Below, piece by piece: positions 33,968-42,215 of a DNA stretch of 64,000 nt (position 1 is the stretch's first letter; every line of letters begins with the position of its first letter). The DNA comes from Pseudomonas wadenswilerensis (GTDB lineage: Bacteria > Pseudomonadota > Gammaproteobacteria > Pseudomonadales > Pseudomonadaceae), in NCBI RefSeq assembly GCF_900497695.1, contig NZ_UIDD01000013.1, forward strand, positions 53,500 to 117,499, read 5' to 3'. Position numbers and translations under genes: made by a program. The notes under the pieces were generated by a model that was given only the letters and a program-made list of their open reading frames with translations, was not told the DNA's origin and did no database searches.

Positions 33968-34911
33968 TGGATCTTCACCCGCGGATCGAGGGCGGTGGTC
34001 GCCACGTCGGCGATGAAGTTCACCGCCACCGTGGCACAGGCCAGCACCATGGCCACGCCCTGGACCACCATGTAGTCGCGGGTGAAGATGCCGCGCACCA
34101 GCAACTGGCCGATGCCGGGCAGGGAGAACAGGCTTTCGATCACCACGGTGCCGCTGATCAGCCAGCCGATGTTGACCGCCAGCAGGTTGATCGTCGGCAC
34201 CATGGAGTTGGGCAAGATGTGCCGCCGCAGCAGCGCGCCTTCGCCAAGGCCGCGGGCGCGGGCCGCGGTGACGTGGTCGGCCTGCATCTCCAGCAGGATG
34301 CTGGCCCGCAGGTTGCGCACCAGTACCGCCGAGAGCGCCAGGGCGATGGTCAGGCAGGGCAGCACCAGGTGATGCATCTTGTCGGCCCAGGTCCGGCCAT
34401 AACCGGACACCGGGAACAGCCCCCAGTGCACGCTGAACAGCAGGATCAGCATCAGGCCCAGCCAGAAGGCCGGCAGGCCCAGGCCGGCGGTGGTGAACAG
34501 GCGGATCAGGTTGTCGGTCCAGCCGCCCTTGTTGCGGGCGGCGAGAATGGCTAGCGGCACGGCGATGAGCAGCGCCAGCAGCACGCTGCCGAGCACCAGC
34601 ATCAGGGTGGGCTCGATGCGGCTGGCGATCAGGGGCAGGGCGTCGATCTTGTACAGCAGCGATTTGCCCAGGTCGCCGTTGAGCAGGTTCTTCAGGAAGT
34701 ACAGGTACTGCACCCAGATCGGCTCGTCCAGGCCAAACTGGGCGCGGATCTTCTGAATCGCATCCGGAGTGCTGCGCGCACCCAGCAGCACCCGCGCCGG
34801 ATCGCCCGGAATCGAACGGACCAGCACGAAGGTGATGATGCTGATACCCAGCAGCACCGGCAGCAGCTGCAACGGACGGATCAGGACGAACCGGTAGCGT
34901 GCCAGGTTCAT
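33964..34911 (-). CDS. peptide ABC transporter permease (DppB-like)
   Basis: This 315-aa permease is DppB/OppB-like. The N-terminal helix is LLPVLLGISIITFVLVRSIPGDP with the ARVLLG...I-x-x-R-x-x-x-G-LD loop. Five more helices follow, with an EAA loop near TAARARGLGEGALLRRHILPNSM. It lies three bases downstream of the iminopeptidase stop, so import and peptide cleavage are co-expressed. Its start ATG is at 34911. Confidence 0.93.
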   Translation of the reverse strand: MNLARYRFVLIRPLQLLPVLLGISIITFVLVRSIPGDPARVLLGARSTPDAIQKIRAQFGLDEPIWVQYLYFLKNLLNGDLGKSLLYKIDALPLIASRIEPTLMLVLGSVLLALLIAVPLAILAARNKGGWTDNLIRLFTTAGLGLPAFWLGLMLILLFSVHWGLFPVSGYGRTWADKMHHLVLPCLTIALALSAVLVRNLRASILLEMQADHVTAARARGLGEGALLRRHILPNSMVPTINLLAVNIGWLISGTVVIESLFSLPGIGQLLVRGIFTRDYMVVQGVAMVLACATVAVNFIADVATTALDPRVKIQ

Positions 34912-34914
34912 CGA

Positions 34915-35805
34915 TCAGCCCCGGTTGCGCTGCAGGAAATCCAGCAACACCGGGAAGTAGGCTTGCGGCTCTTCGTAGAACGGCATGTGACTGCTGTTGG
35001 GGAACACGTGCAGCTCGGCCTGGTCATGCAGTGCCAGTTTCATGCGCAGGGCGCAGGCGGGGGACAGTTCGTCGTGCTGGCCGGTGGTGATCAGGACCGG
35101 CATTTGGAACTCGCGCATTTGCTCCAGGCGGTTCCAGTCCTTGAGGTTGCCGATATAGAGGAATTCGTTGGGCCCCTGCATGGTGGTGTAGGGGCCCATG
35201 TTCCAGTCGCCCAGCGAGCGTTTGACCGGCGCCGGCCACTCGTCGAGGCGGCACACGTGACGGTAGTTGAGCAGGGTGATGGCTGCCTGGTACTGGGGAT
35301 GATCGAGGTTCCCCTGGGCCTCGTAGCGCTGCATCATCGCCACGGTTTCGCTGCCCAGGGCACTGCGCAGGCGTTCCAGCTCGCTGATCAGGTGCGGGAT
35401 GTCGCCGACGGTGTTTTCCAGAATGAGGCTTTTCAGCGACTGCGGATGGTGGATGGCGTATTCGATCGCCAGCCAGCCGCCCCAGGAGTGCCCCAGCATA
35501 TGCACGCGACCCAGGTCCAGGGCCTGGCGGACCTGCTCGACCTCGGCCACGTAGCGGGTGATGTTCCACAGGCTGTCGTCGTCGGGGCGGTCGGAGGCGC
35601 CGGTCCCCAACTGGTCGAAGGCGACCACGCGGATGCCCTTGTCCCTGAGCCAGGCATGGGCATCGCGAAGGTAGTCGCAGGGCAGGCCCGGCCCGCCGTT
35701 GAGGCACAGCAGTACCTCGTCCCCTTCGCCAAAGCTGTACACCACGAGATTGTGGCCATCGACCGATACGTTGAACTGCTGGTCAGGTTGCATCTCACGC
35801 CACAT
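34915..35805 (-). CDS. proline iminopeptidase-type alpha/beta hydrolase, first gene of transporter operon
   Basis: This 296-aa protein has a lid region between the core motifs and the proline-iminopeptidase pattern. The oxyanion segment is LCLNGGPGLPCDYLRD, the nucleophile elbow GHSWGGWLA gives the catalytic Ser, an acid is in GQHDELSP and the catalytic His is in NSSHMPFYEEP. There is no signal peptide, so it is cytoplasmic. The ATG at 35805 has AGGAGAG upstream. It is divergent from the LuxR-type regulator at 35980 and heads the peptide ABC transporter genes. In characterised PipR loci the adjacent pipA-type gene is the regulated target, so I infer control through the box at 35869-35888. Confidence 0.88.
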   Translation of the reverse strand: MWREMQPDQQFNVSVDGHNLVVYSFGEGDEVLLCLNGGPGLPCDYLRDAHAWLRDKGIRVVAFDQLGTGASDRPDDDSLWNITRYVAEVEQVRQALDLGRVHMLGHSWGGWLAIEYAIHHPQSLKSLILENTVGDIPHLISELERLRSALGSETVAMMQRYEAQGNLDHPQYQAAITLLNYRHVCRLDEWPAPVKRSLGDWNMGPYTTMQGPNEFLYIGNLKDWNRLEQMREFQMPVLITTGQHDELSPACALRMKLALHDQAELHVFPNSSHMPFYEEPQAYFPVLLDFLQRNRG

Positions 35806-35868
35806 CGCTACTCTCCTGTTGGCCATGGCTTACAGCTATACCCTGCACAGGAGAGTGCGCCGCCTACA

Positions 35869-35888
35869 AGCTAGTATTTCTTATAGGT
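35869..35888 (-). promoter_or_regulatory. lux-box-like element upstream of the left iminopeptidase operon
   Basis: On the minus strand the 20-mer reads ACCTATAAGAAATACTAGCT. It shares 12 of 20 bases, including both ends (ACCTA and CTAG-T), with the box at 36760-36779. Its centre lies about 73 bp upstream of the iminopeptidase ATG, nearly the same distance as on the other side. A TATAGC -10-like hexamer lies between it and the gene. Confidence 0.55.
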
Positions 35889-35979
35889 TTTGTCTGGCAG
35901 TCCCGCGCCGAGCCGTGGCATTCTACTCGGCGGACTTCAAGATGGAAATCCAACAGGGTATACACAGGGAGTGTAAGGA

Positions 35980-36741
35980 ATGCAGGCCAAGCTGGCTGAT
36001 CTCCATACCCGTCTGGCGTCGGACAGTAATCTGGACGAACAGATGGACAGCGTCGCCGAGCTGGCGGCGCAACTGGGCTTCGATGCCCTCGTGTACGACT
36101 ACAGCCCGGTGCCGCTGGATCACCTCGGCGAATTGATCACCCCCGCCGTGGTCAGGCTGCGCCAGACCCCGAGGGATTGGCAGGACCTGTGGTGCTCCGA
36201 TGGCTTCTACCAGATCGACCCGGTGCAGCAACTGGCCGTTTCCTCCATCGCGCCGTTCGCCTGGTCCTACCTGCCCAAGGGCGAGACGGTCCTGCAGCGC
36301 CTGATCGATCGCCGCCATGCGCCGGTGGTCGGTTACCTGCTCGATGCGCAACTGGCCTGCGGCGTCACCGTGCCCATCCACCTGCCGCGCGGCGGGCTGG
36401 CGACCCTGACCGGCCTGCGTCCCCAGGCCAGTCAGCGTGACCTGGACGATGCCCGGGAACACCTCGCCGACTTCAGCCTGATCGCCCATGCCTTGCAGGA
36501 GGCCGCCTATCCCCTGCTGGGCAAGGAGGCCGCCAGCCGCGCCATCCGCCTGACCCGCCGTGAGCTCGAGTGCCTGCGCTGGGCTGCCGAAGGCCTGACC
36601 GCAGCGCAGATCGCCGAGATGCTCACCCGCTCGCTGGCCACGGTCTCCCTGCACCTGACCTCGGCCATGCACAAGCTGGGGGCGAAGAACCGGGTCCAGG
36701 CGGTCGCCCGGGCGGTGCACTACCGTCTGCTCGACAATTGA
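35980..36741 (+). CDS. pipR: LuxR-family regulator, PipR/PsoR-like plant-signal-responsive solo
   Basis: This 253-aa protein has an N-terminal autoinducer-binding domain (~10-160) and a C-terminal LuxR helix-turn-helix (RLTRRELECLRWAAEGLTAAQIAEML...VSLHLTSAMHKLGAKNRVQAV). No luxI synthase is nearby. It sits between two divergent proline iminopeptidase genes with a peptide ABC transporter, the layout reported for pipR/psoR loci, whose regulators answer plant-derived compounds rather than acyl-homoserine lactones. In the ligand pocket the conserved Trp is present (W67), while the position usually Tyr is Trp (W71). That change is associated with the plant-responsive subfamily. The ATG has GGGAG eight bases upstream. 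Assignment rests on context and motif. Confidence 0.8.
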   Translation: MQAKLADLHTRLASDSNLDEQMDSVAELAAQLGFDALVYDYSPVPLDHLGELITPAVVRLRQTPRDWQDLWCSDGFYQIDPVQQLAVSSIAPFAWSYLPKGETVLQRLIDRRHAPVVGYLLDAQLACGVTVPIHLPRGGLATLTGLRPQASQRDLDDAREHLADFSLIAHALQEAAYPLLGKEAASRAIRLTRRELECLRWAAEGLTAAQIAEMLTRSLATVSLHLTSAMHKLGAKNRVQAVARAVHYRLLDN

Positions 36742-36759
36742 GTGGTAAAAAATCCGAAA

Positions 36760-36779
36760 ACCTAGAGAACTCTCTAGTT
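36760..36779 (+). promoter_or_regulatory. lux-box-like inverted repeat before the right iminopeptidase gene
   Basis: ACCTAGAGAACTCTCTAGTT contains the perfect palindrome CTAGAG-AACT-CTCTAG. Its centre is ~68 bp upstream of the ATG at 36838. A TATTGT hexamer at 36801-36806 sits at the -10 position expected if the box overlaps -35, as at LuxR-activated promoters. Confidence 0.65.
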
Positions 36780-36837
36780 ATGCCTCGTCGTGCGTAGCGA
36801 TATTGTGTGCTTCACGATTCGCACGGAGCCGGATGAA

Positions 36838-37737
36838 ATGGAACTCATCAAATCGCATGAAGGTTTTGCCCCGTTCGGCGACTATCAGACCTGGTACCGC
36901 GTCACGGGTGACCTGGATGGTGGTCGCACCCCGCTGGTCATCCTGCATGGCGGGCCGGGCTGCACCTACGATTATGTCGATGCCTACAAGGATGTCGCGG
37001 CCGGTGGCTACCCGGTCATCCACTATGACCAGCTGGGCAATGGCCGTTCGACCCACCTGCCGCAGATGCCGTCGTCGTTCTGGACGGTGAAGCTGTTCAT
37101 GGAAGAGCTCGACAACCTGCTCGAGCACCTGGGTATCAGCGACCGCTACGCCCTGCTGGGCCAGTCCTGGGGTGGCATGCTGGCCAGCGAGCACGCGGTG
37201 CAGCGCCCGGCGGGCCTGCGTTGCCTGGTGATCGCCAACTCGCCGGCAGACATGCGCACCTGGGTCAGGGAGGCCAACCGCCTGCGCGAGAAGCTGCCCA
37301 AGGACGTGCAGGCCACACTGCTGCGCCATGAAGCCGTGGGCGACTACACCGCCGCCGACTACATTGCCGCCACCCGGGTGTTCTACGATCGTCACGTGTG
37401 CCGCCTGAACCCCTGGCCGGACGAGGTGGCCCGCACCTTCGCCCAGGTCGATGCCGACCCGACCGTGTACCACGCCATGACCGGACCCAACGAGTTCCAC
37501 ATCATCGGCAGCACCAAGGACTGGAGCATCGTCGACCGCCTGCCGCAGATCAACGTGCCGAGCCTGCTGATATCAGGACACTATGACGAAGCCACGCCGC
37601 TGGTGGTCAAGCCGTACTTGGACCTGATCCCGGGCATCCGCTGGGCATTGTTCGAGAACTCCAGCCACATGCCCCATGTGGAGGAGCGGGTGGCCTGCAT
37701 GGGTACCGTGGTCAAGTTCCTCGACGAGAGCCTGTAG
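36838..37737 (+). CDS. proline iminopeptidase-type alpha/beta hydrolase, downstream of pipR
   Basis: A 299-aa protein of the same family as the 34915-35805 protein. It has HGGPGCTYDYVDAY at the oxyanion site, GQSWGGMLASEHAV at the nucleophile elbow, a late acid in GHYDEATP and the catalytic His in NSSHMPHVEER. It is cytoplasmic. It removes N-terminal proline or cleaves similar amides, and related enzymes process the inducer or peptides imported by the neighbouring transporter. The ATG at 36838 follows GGAG. The two iminopeptidases are clearly paralogous but not near-identical, so they may have divided substrates. Confidence 0.9.
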   Translation: MELIKSHEGFAPFGDYQTWYRVTGDLDGGRTPLVILHGGPGCTYDYVDAYKDVAAGGYPVIHYDQLGNGRSTHLPQMPSSFWTVKLFMEELDNLLEHLGISDRYALLGQSWGGMLASEHAVQRPAGLRCLVIANSPADMRTWVREANRLREKLPKDVQATLLRHEAVGDYTAADYIAATRVFYDRHVCRLNPWPDEVARTFAQVDADPTVYHAMTGPNEFHIIGSTKDWSIVDRLPQINVPSLLISGHYDEATPLVVKPYLDLIPGIRWALFENSSHMPHVEERVACMGTVVKFLDESL

Positions 37738-37899
37738 CGTTCGCGACGCGCACCATGCCAGTGTCCAGGCGGTTGGCGATCGCGCCAGCCGGCATTAAAT
37801 TTGTACCGTTTGCTCGTGAACCTTGTGTTGAGGATCGCAGTCTTAGCCGAGCCATTTTTTCGGCATTACCGCTGTCATCCCATCAGAGCCGTTCGCCCC

Positions 37900-38760
37900 A
37901 TGCGCCAAGCCGTCCGCTGCTCCCGCTTTGTCTCGCTCTGCCTCATTCCTTTGTTCCCCCTGCTTGCCAGCCCCGCCCATGCCAGCGGGGAGAGGCAACT
38001 GGTGGAGGCCATCAACGACTACCGCGCCCAGCCCCAGCGCTGCGAGAGGCGCGTGGTTCGGGGCTCGACGCCGCTGGCGTTGAAGTCGAACCTGGCGTTG
38101 CCGATCGGCTATAGCGGTGGTTTGCGGGAAAGGTTGAAGGCTGCCGGCTATCAGGCGGTGACGGTGCGAACCATCCGCCTGGTCGGCGCGCAAGATGCCG
38201 AGGAGGCCTTTGACATGCTCCAGAGCGACTACTGCGCAGCCCTGCTCGATAACCAATTTGCCGATATCGGCGTCAGTCGCGCCCGCAGCGAGTGGCGGGT
38301 GGTGCTGGCGCGCCCCTTGCTCGATGCTCAGCTTGGCGACGGGCGATCTGCGAGCAACGCGTTGCTGGCGCAGGTCAACGCAGCACGGGCGAAGCCGCGC
38401 CAGTGTGGTCGCCAGCGCTTCGCCGCAGCACGTCCGTTGACTTGGAATACTGCCTTGGGGACGGCGGCGCAGAGACACAGCCGGGCGATGGCCAACGGGA
38501 ATTATTTCGCGCATCGTGCCCCCAACGGCGACTTGCCGGCAGACCGGGCGTGGGATGCCGGCTACCGTGGCCGTCAGATCGGCGAGAATATCGCCGCAGG
38601 GCAGGGCTCACCGAGCAAGGCGATGGCAGGCTGGCTGGCCAGCCCCGGGCATTGCGCCAATCTGATGAACCCGATGTTTACCCAAGTGGGCGCGGCCTAT
38701 GCTGCGAACTCGCGTAGCGATGAGGGCGTGTATTGGACGATGCTGTTCGGCGCGCCTTGA
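37900..38760 (+). CDS. secreted CAP-domain (SCP/PR-1-like) protein
   Basis: This 286-aa protein has a signal peptide (basic start, FVSLCLIPLFPLLASPAHA). Its N-terminal half (~30-160) contains LVEAINDYRAQPQRC, which looks like a degenerate first CAP copy. The C-terminal half (~165-286) is a standard bacterial CAP domain: LLAQVNAARAKPRQCG, HSRAMANGNYFAH, GENIAAGQGSPSKAMAGWLASPGHCANLM and VYWTMLFG. The CAP cavity residues (two His, Glu) are present in the second half. Exported bacterial CAP proteins have unclear biochemical roles. The chosen ATG begins the signal peptide; the frame upstream is open but lacks one. Confidence 0.85.
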   Translation: MRQAVRCSRFVSLCLIPLFPLLASPAHASGERQLVEAINDYRAQPQRCERRVVRGSTPLALKSNLALPIGYSGGLRERLKAAGYQAVTVRTIRLVGAQDAEEAFDMLQSDYCAALLDNQFADIGVSRARSEWRVVLARPLLDAQLGDGRSASNALLAQVNAARAKPRQCGRQRFAAARPLTWNTALGTAAQRHSRAMANGNYFAHRAPNGDLPADRAWDAGYRGRQIGENIAAGQGSPSKAMAGWLASPGHCANLMNPMFTQVGAAYAANSRSDEGVYWTMLFGAP

Positions 38761-38890
38761 GGGAGGGCGAGCCCCTTTTTATGGTGGACAATCCAAAACC
38801 TTGCGCTAGCCTGAAAGTTCTCCTCTAGGGAGGAGATCAATTGATCAAAGGAATGAACCAATCTATATACAGTTCTGAAGGAATAGAACA

Positions 38891-40357
38891 ATGACTGATA
38901 TTGACTTTTCATCGGTGAAGTCCAACGTAAATGATTCAGCATCATTGATGCCTAGTATTGCCAATAAAAAAATCCTCATGGGTTTCTGGCATAACTGGCC
39001 AGCCGGCCATAGTGATGGCTATCAAGGTGGGCAGTTTGCCAATCTGAATTTAGTGGATGTACCCAAGGACTACAACGTTGTTGCTGTAGCGTTCATGAAA
39101 GGCCAAGGTATTCCTACCTTCAAACCTTACAACCTCTCCGACGATGAGTTTCGCCGTCAGGTAGGTGTGCTGAACAGCCAGGGACGGGCTGTACTGATCT
39201 CATTGGGCGGCGCCGACGCTCACATTGAGTTGCACAAGGGGGATGAGCAGCCACTGGCGAATGAAATCATTCGCTTGGTTGAAGTCTACGGTTTTGATGG
39301 GTTGGATATCGACCTGGAGCAAAGCGCCATTGATTTTGCTGACAACAAGACGGTGCTGCCGGCGGCCTTGAAACTGGTGAAGGATCACTACAAGGGCGAA
39401 GGGAAACATTTCATCATCAGCATGGCGCCTGAGTTTCCCTACCTCAGAGTTGGCGGCAAGTACGTTGGCTACATTCAGGCCCTTGAGGGGTACTACGACT
39501 TCATCGCGCCTCAGTACTACAACCAAGGTGGCGATGGGATCTGGGTGCAGGAGGCCAACGGTGGGCAAGGTGCCTGGATTGCACAGAACAATGATCAGAT
39601 GAAAGAGGATTTCCTCTACTACCTGACCGAAAGCCTGGTGACTGGCACTCGGGACTACATTGCCATCCCCGCAGATAAATTCGTCATTGGCTTACCGGCC
39701 AATAATGACGCTGCGGCCACTGGCTATGTGATCGATCCTGCTGCAGTTGTAAATGCATTCAAGCGTCTCGACGCTGCCGGCCATTCCATCAAAGGGCTGA
39801 TGACCTGGTCTATCAACTGGGACGATGGCATTACCAAGGACAATGTTCCCTACAACTGGGAGTTCTACGATCGTTACTCCCCGTTGATTCACGGCGGGTC
39901 GGAGCATGGTGATCGGCCAACGGCGCCCGCGAACCTGTCCGCCAGGGACGTAACCGAGATCAGCATGACCTTGAGTTGGGGGGCTTCAAGCGGCCCTCGT
40001 CCAATCGAGACATACACGCTATACCGAAATGGGGCTGCGATAGGCCAGGTGGCAGTTTTAACGCTGAAGGACTCAGGCCTAACGCCGAACACTCAGTACA
40101 GCTACTTTGTCACGGCAACAGACTCTCAGGGTAATGAGTCGCTTCCGAGCAAGAGCCTGAGCGTTCGAACTGCTGGAGACATCCCTGATCCAGAGTTCCC
40201 CGAGTGGCAGTTGAACCATCTTTATCGCAAGGAAGATGGCGTGACGTACGAAGGTAATCATTACGTGTGCCTGCAAGAGCACACTTCAAACGCAGGCTGG
40301 ACACCACCCGTCGCCTTTACCCTTTGGTCGAAGGTCGCAATCAAGCGGCGCGCTTAG
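38891..40357 (+). CDS. chiC: GH18 chitinase with fibronectin III and chitin-binding modules (ChiC-like)
   Basis: This 488-aa chitinase has a GH18 barrel at ~25-330. The substrate-assisted motif is GFDGLDIDLE (DxxDxDxE, with the catalytic Glu last). QYYNQGGDG and LMTWSINWDDG are at the later barrel strands. A fibronectin III domain (~345-430, PTAPANLSARDVT...TYTLYRNG...FVTATDSQGN) follows, then a type 5/12 carbohydrate-binding module with WQLNHLYRKEDGVTYEGNHYVC...WTPP. There is no signal peptide, as in known ChiC proteins, which leave the cell by other routes. GAAGGAA provides the ribosome site. A strong terminator follows. Codon use and base composition are less GC-biased than neighbours, which suggests transfer. 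Confidence 0.93.
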   Translation: MTDIDFSSVKSNVNDSASLMPSIANKKILMGFWHNWPAGHSDGYQGGQFANLNLVDVPKDYNVVAVAFMKGQGIPTFKPYNLSDDEFRRQVGVLNSQGRAVLISLGGADAHIELHKGDEQPLANEIIRLVEVYGFDGLDIDLEQSAIDFADNKTVLPAALKLVKDHYKGEGKHFIISMAPEFPYLRVGGKYVGYIQALEGYYDFIAPQYYNQGGDGIWVQEANGGQGAWIAQNNDQMKEDFLYYLTESLVTGTRDYIAIPADKFVIGLPANNDAAATGYVIDPAAVVNAFKRLDAAGHSIKGLMTWSINWDDGITKDNVPYNWEFYDRYSPLIHGGSEHGDRPTAPANLSARDVTEISMTLSWGASSGPRPIETYTLYRNGAAIGQVAVLTLKDSGLTPNTQYSYFVTATDSQGNESLPSKSLSVRTAGDIPDPEFPEWQLNHLYRKEDGVTYEGNHYVCLQEHTSNAGWTPPVAFTLWSKVAIKRRA

Positions 40358-40367
40358 AGCGCTTTGC

Positions 40368-40400
40368 AAAGCCCGGCTGAAATGCCGGGCTTTCATTTCC
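40368..40400 (+). terminator. rho-independent terminator of the chitinase gene
   Basis: The inverted repeat AAAGCCCGGC-TGAAAT-GCCGGGCTTT (40368-40393) begins 11 bp after the chitinase stop. A pyrimidine-rich tail (CATTTCCCC) follows. The stem is ten perfect pairs. Confidence 0.85.
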
Positions 40401-40435
40401 CCTCTGCCCTATACCAGGACTGCGTTTCTCGGCCT

Positions 40436-40556
40436 TCAATACGCAGCAAAAGAAGGTACGGCCGATGCTTCGGCCTGCATCTCCATGAGGTTTTCCTCAA
40501 GCATGTCCAGGAAGACTTTCACCCTCGCCGGCACCAGTCGGCGAGTAGGGGTTATC
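40436..40556 (-). pseudogene. LysR-family regulator, C-terminal stub only
   Basis: On the minus strand the frame reads PTRRLVPARVKVFLDMLEEN and ends in AAY-stop at 40436. PTRR-x-V-P-A-R-V is the common C-terminal end of LysR regulators. No helix-turn-helix or effector domain lies upstream. The next bases belong to the RraA stub on the opposite strand, so the gene has lost about 250 N-terminal residues. Confidence 0.65.
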
Positions 40557-40569
40557 GACTTGGTGGTTG

Positions 40570-40743
40570 GCCGACGCCAATGGTGTGGTCGTGGTGCCGC
40601 GCGCGCGTGCCCAAGAGGTTGCTCAGGTGGCGCGCCAGATCGAAGCGATCGAAGCGGATATCCGCGCCTTGATCAGCCAGGGCCGCACTCTCAGACAAGC
40701 CCGTGAAGAGCTGGGTTATCACACCCTGCAACGCAAGGCATAA
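40570..40743 (+). pseudogene. RraA/oxaloacetate decarboxylase-like protein, C-terminal stub only
   Basis: The frame ADANGVVVVPRARAQEVAQV, then RQIEAIEADIRALI..LRQARE.LGYHTL, matches the C-terminus of RraA-like proteins (4-hydroxy-4-methyl-2-oxoglutarate aldolase type). The DANGV-V-VP strand is diagnostic. The ~170 residues of the N-terminal fold are absent, and no start codon or ribosome site is appropriately placed. It points away from the LysR stub, which begins ~14 bp to the left. One internal deletion of a divergent lysR/rraA pair explains both stubs. Confidence 0.65.
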
Positions 40744-40775
40744 GCATTGTTCTGCTGACCCGCGCTAAACGAAGG

Positions 40776-40823
40776 CGGCAAGTGAGGCGTTCAGCTAACT
40801 GAACGTGGCACTTGCCGTTTTTT
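40776..40823 (+). terminator. rho-independent terminator after the RraA stub
   Basis: The outer stem CGGCAAGTG (40776-40784) pairs with CACTTGCCG (40809-40817), followed directly by six T. An inner stem GTTCAG-CTAA-CTGAAC makes a long two-part hairpin. It probably served the lost gene represented by the stub. Confidence 0.85.
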
Positions 40824-41033
40824 GTGCGTCCGGCGCCAGCGCCGATGTGCCCAAAAGCTGCGCCAGCAGGCATAGCTGTTATGCCCACATTGTTTAGCAG
40901 GGGTTGCTACGCCGCTCTAAGATAGGCACGCGCTATGCGCCTTTCCCTCTATACACCCTGTCGACGGTCAAAGCGGCAGAGGTTTCCTTCGCCGGCCATG
41001 CCTGCGAATCGATCGATTTGTTGAAGGTTTACC

Positions 41034-42215
41034 GTGCACGCTGAAGCTCGTCTTCCCGGAGCCTCGGGCATTTTTTGCCTGGGCATGCTGCAGATTCTGA
41101 TCTGGGGCGGTTCGTTCTTTCTACTGGCGGTCATGGGTGACCCGATCATGCGCGACACCGGCTGGGGCAGTCAGTGGGTCTATGGCGCATTGTCGTTGAG
41201 CCTGATGATCTCGGCGCTGCTAGCGCCCATCTCGAGCCGTCTGGTGGCACGTTATGGCGGCCGCGTGCAATTGGCCTGCAGTGGCCTGATCGTCGCGCTG
41301 GGGTTGTTGATCGTTGCCGTCAGCGAAACCCTGCCAGTGTTCCTGCTGGCCTGGGCCGTGATAGGTATCGGCATGGCGGCGGGGCTCTATGAAGCCCTGT
41401 TCTCCACCCTTGGCGCGCTGTACGCGGAACGCGCTGGCAGGGCCATCATCGGCATCACGTTGATCTCGGGTTTCGCCACGACCCTGGCCTGGCCGCTGGT
41501 TGCATTGGCCATCGAGCACGTGGGCTGGCGTGCCACTTGCGTGGCTTATGCGCTGCTGTTGGTACTGGCGACACCGCTCTATCTGAAGGTGTTGCCAAGG
41601 GGTGGCAGGCTGCGCCAAGTCAAAGGCACCACAGAGCAAAGCAGCCAGCCGGTTGACCGGCATCTGTACGTGCTGTTGATCTGGATCTTCGCGTTGGGCG
41701 CGATCATCATGACGGCGATCTCGGTGCAACTGGTGGCGGTGCTGCAGGGCCTTGGCTACTCGTTGGCGGCGGCGATTGCGCTGTCGTCGCTGCTCGGCCC
41801 CAGCCAGGTAGCTTCGCGTGTTTTGCAAATGATCGCAGGTAAGCGGCATCCGATCTGGACTGCGCTGGTGTCGGCGGTGCTGGTCGCCCTCGGGATGCTG
41901 ATGGTGGCCTTTGCGCCTGGCGCTACGGCAGTCGGCTTGCTGCTGTACGGCCTTGGCAACGGATTACGGGCGATCGTCCGGGGCTTGCTGCCGCTGGTGT
42001 TGATGCCGGCTTCGCAGTATGTGGCGCTGATGGGCAAGATGTCGCGCCCGTCGCTGATCGGCCAAGCGCTGACGCCCCTGGCCGGTGGCTATTTGATGCA
42101 GCACTTTGGCGCTACAGGTGTGCTCGTCACGCTGTGCAGCTTGGCGGTGATCAACGTGGTTCTGGTAGGCCTGGTATTGAGGTCTTTGCAACGTTCCCGC
42201 GCTTGGCCGGGCTGA
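41034..42215 (+). CDS. MFS transporter
   Basis: This 393-aa protein has about 12 hydrophobic segments in two halves. The first helix contains IFCLGMLQILIWGGSFFLLAVMGDP. The motif A-like loop SSRLVARYGGRVQ follows helix 2, and the central cytoplasmic loop is basic (LPRGGRLRQVKGTTEQSSQPVDRH). It is a drug/metabolite-type major facilitator whose substrate is not evident. The start is the GTG at 41034 with GAAGG eight bases upstream. A long gene-free stretch follows. Confidence 0.85.
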   Translation: MHAEARLPGASGIFCLGMLQILIWGGSFFLLAVMGDPIMRDTGWGSQWVYGALSLSLMISALLAPISSRLVARYGGRVQLACSGLIVALGLLIVAVSETLPVFLLAWAVIGIGMAAGLYEALFSTLGALYAERAGRAIIGITLISGFATTLAWPLVALAIEHVGWRATCVAYALLLVLATPLYLKVLPRGGRLRQVKGTTEQSSQPVDRHLYVLLIWIFALGAIIMTAISVQLVAVLQGLGYSLAAAIALSSLLGPSQVASRVLQMIAGKRHPIWTALVSAVLVALGMLMVAFAPGATAVGLLLYGLGNGLRAIVRGLLPLVLMPASQYVALMGKMSRPSLIGQALTPLAGGYLMQHFGATGVLVTLCSLAVINVVLVGLVLRSLQRSRAWPG

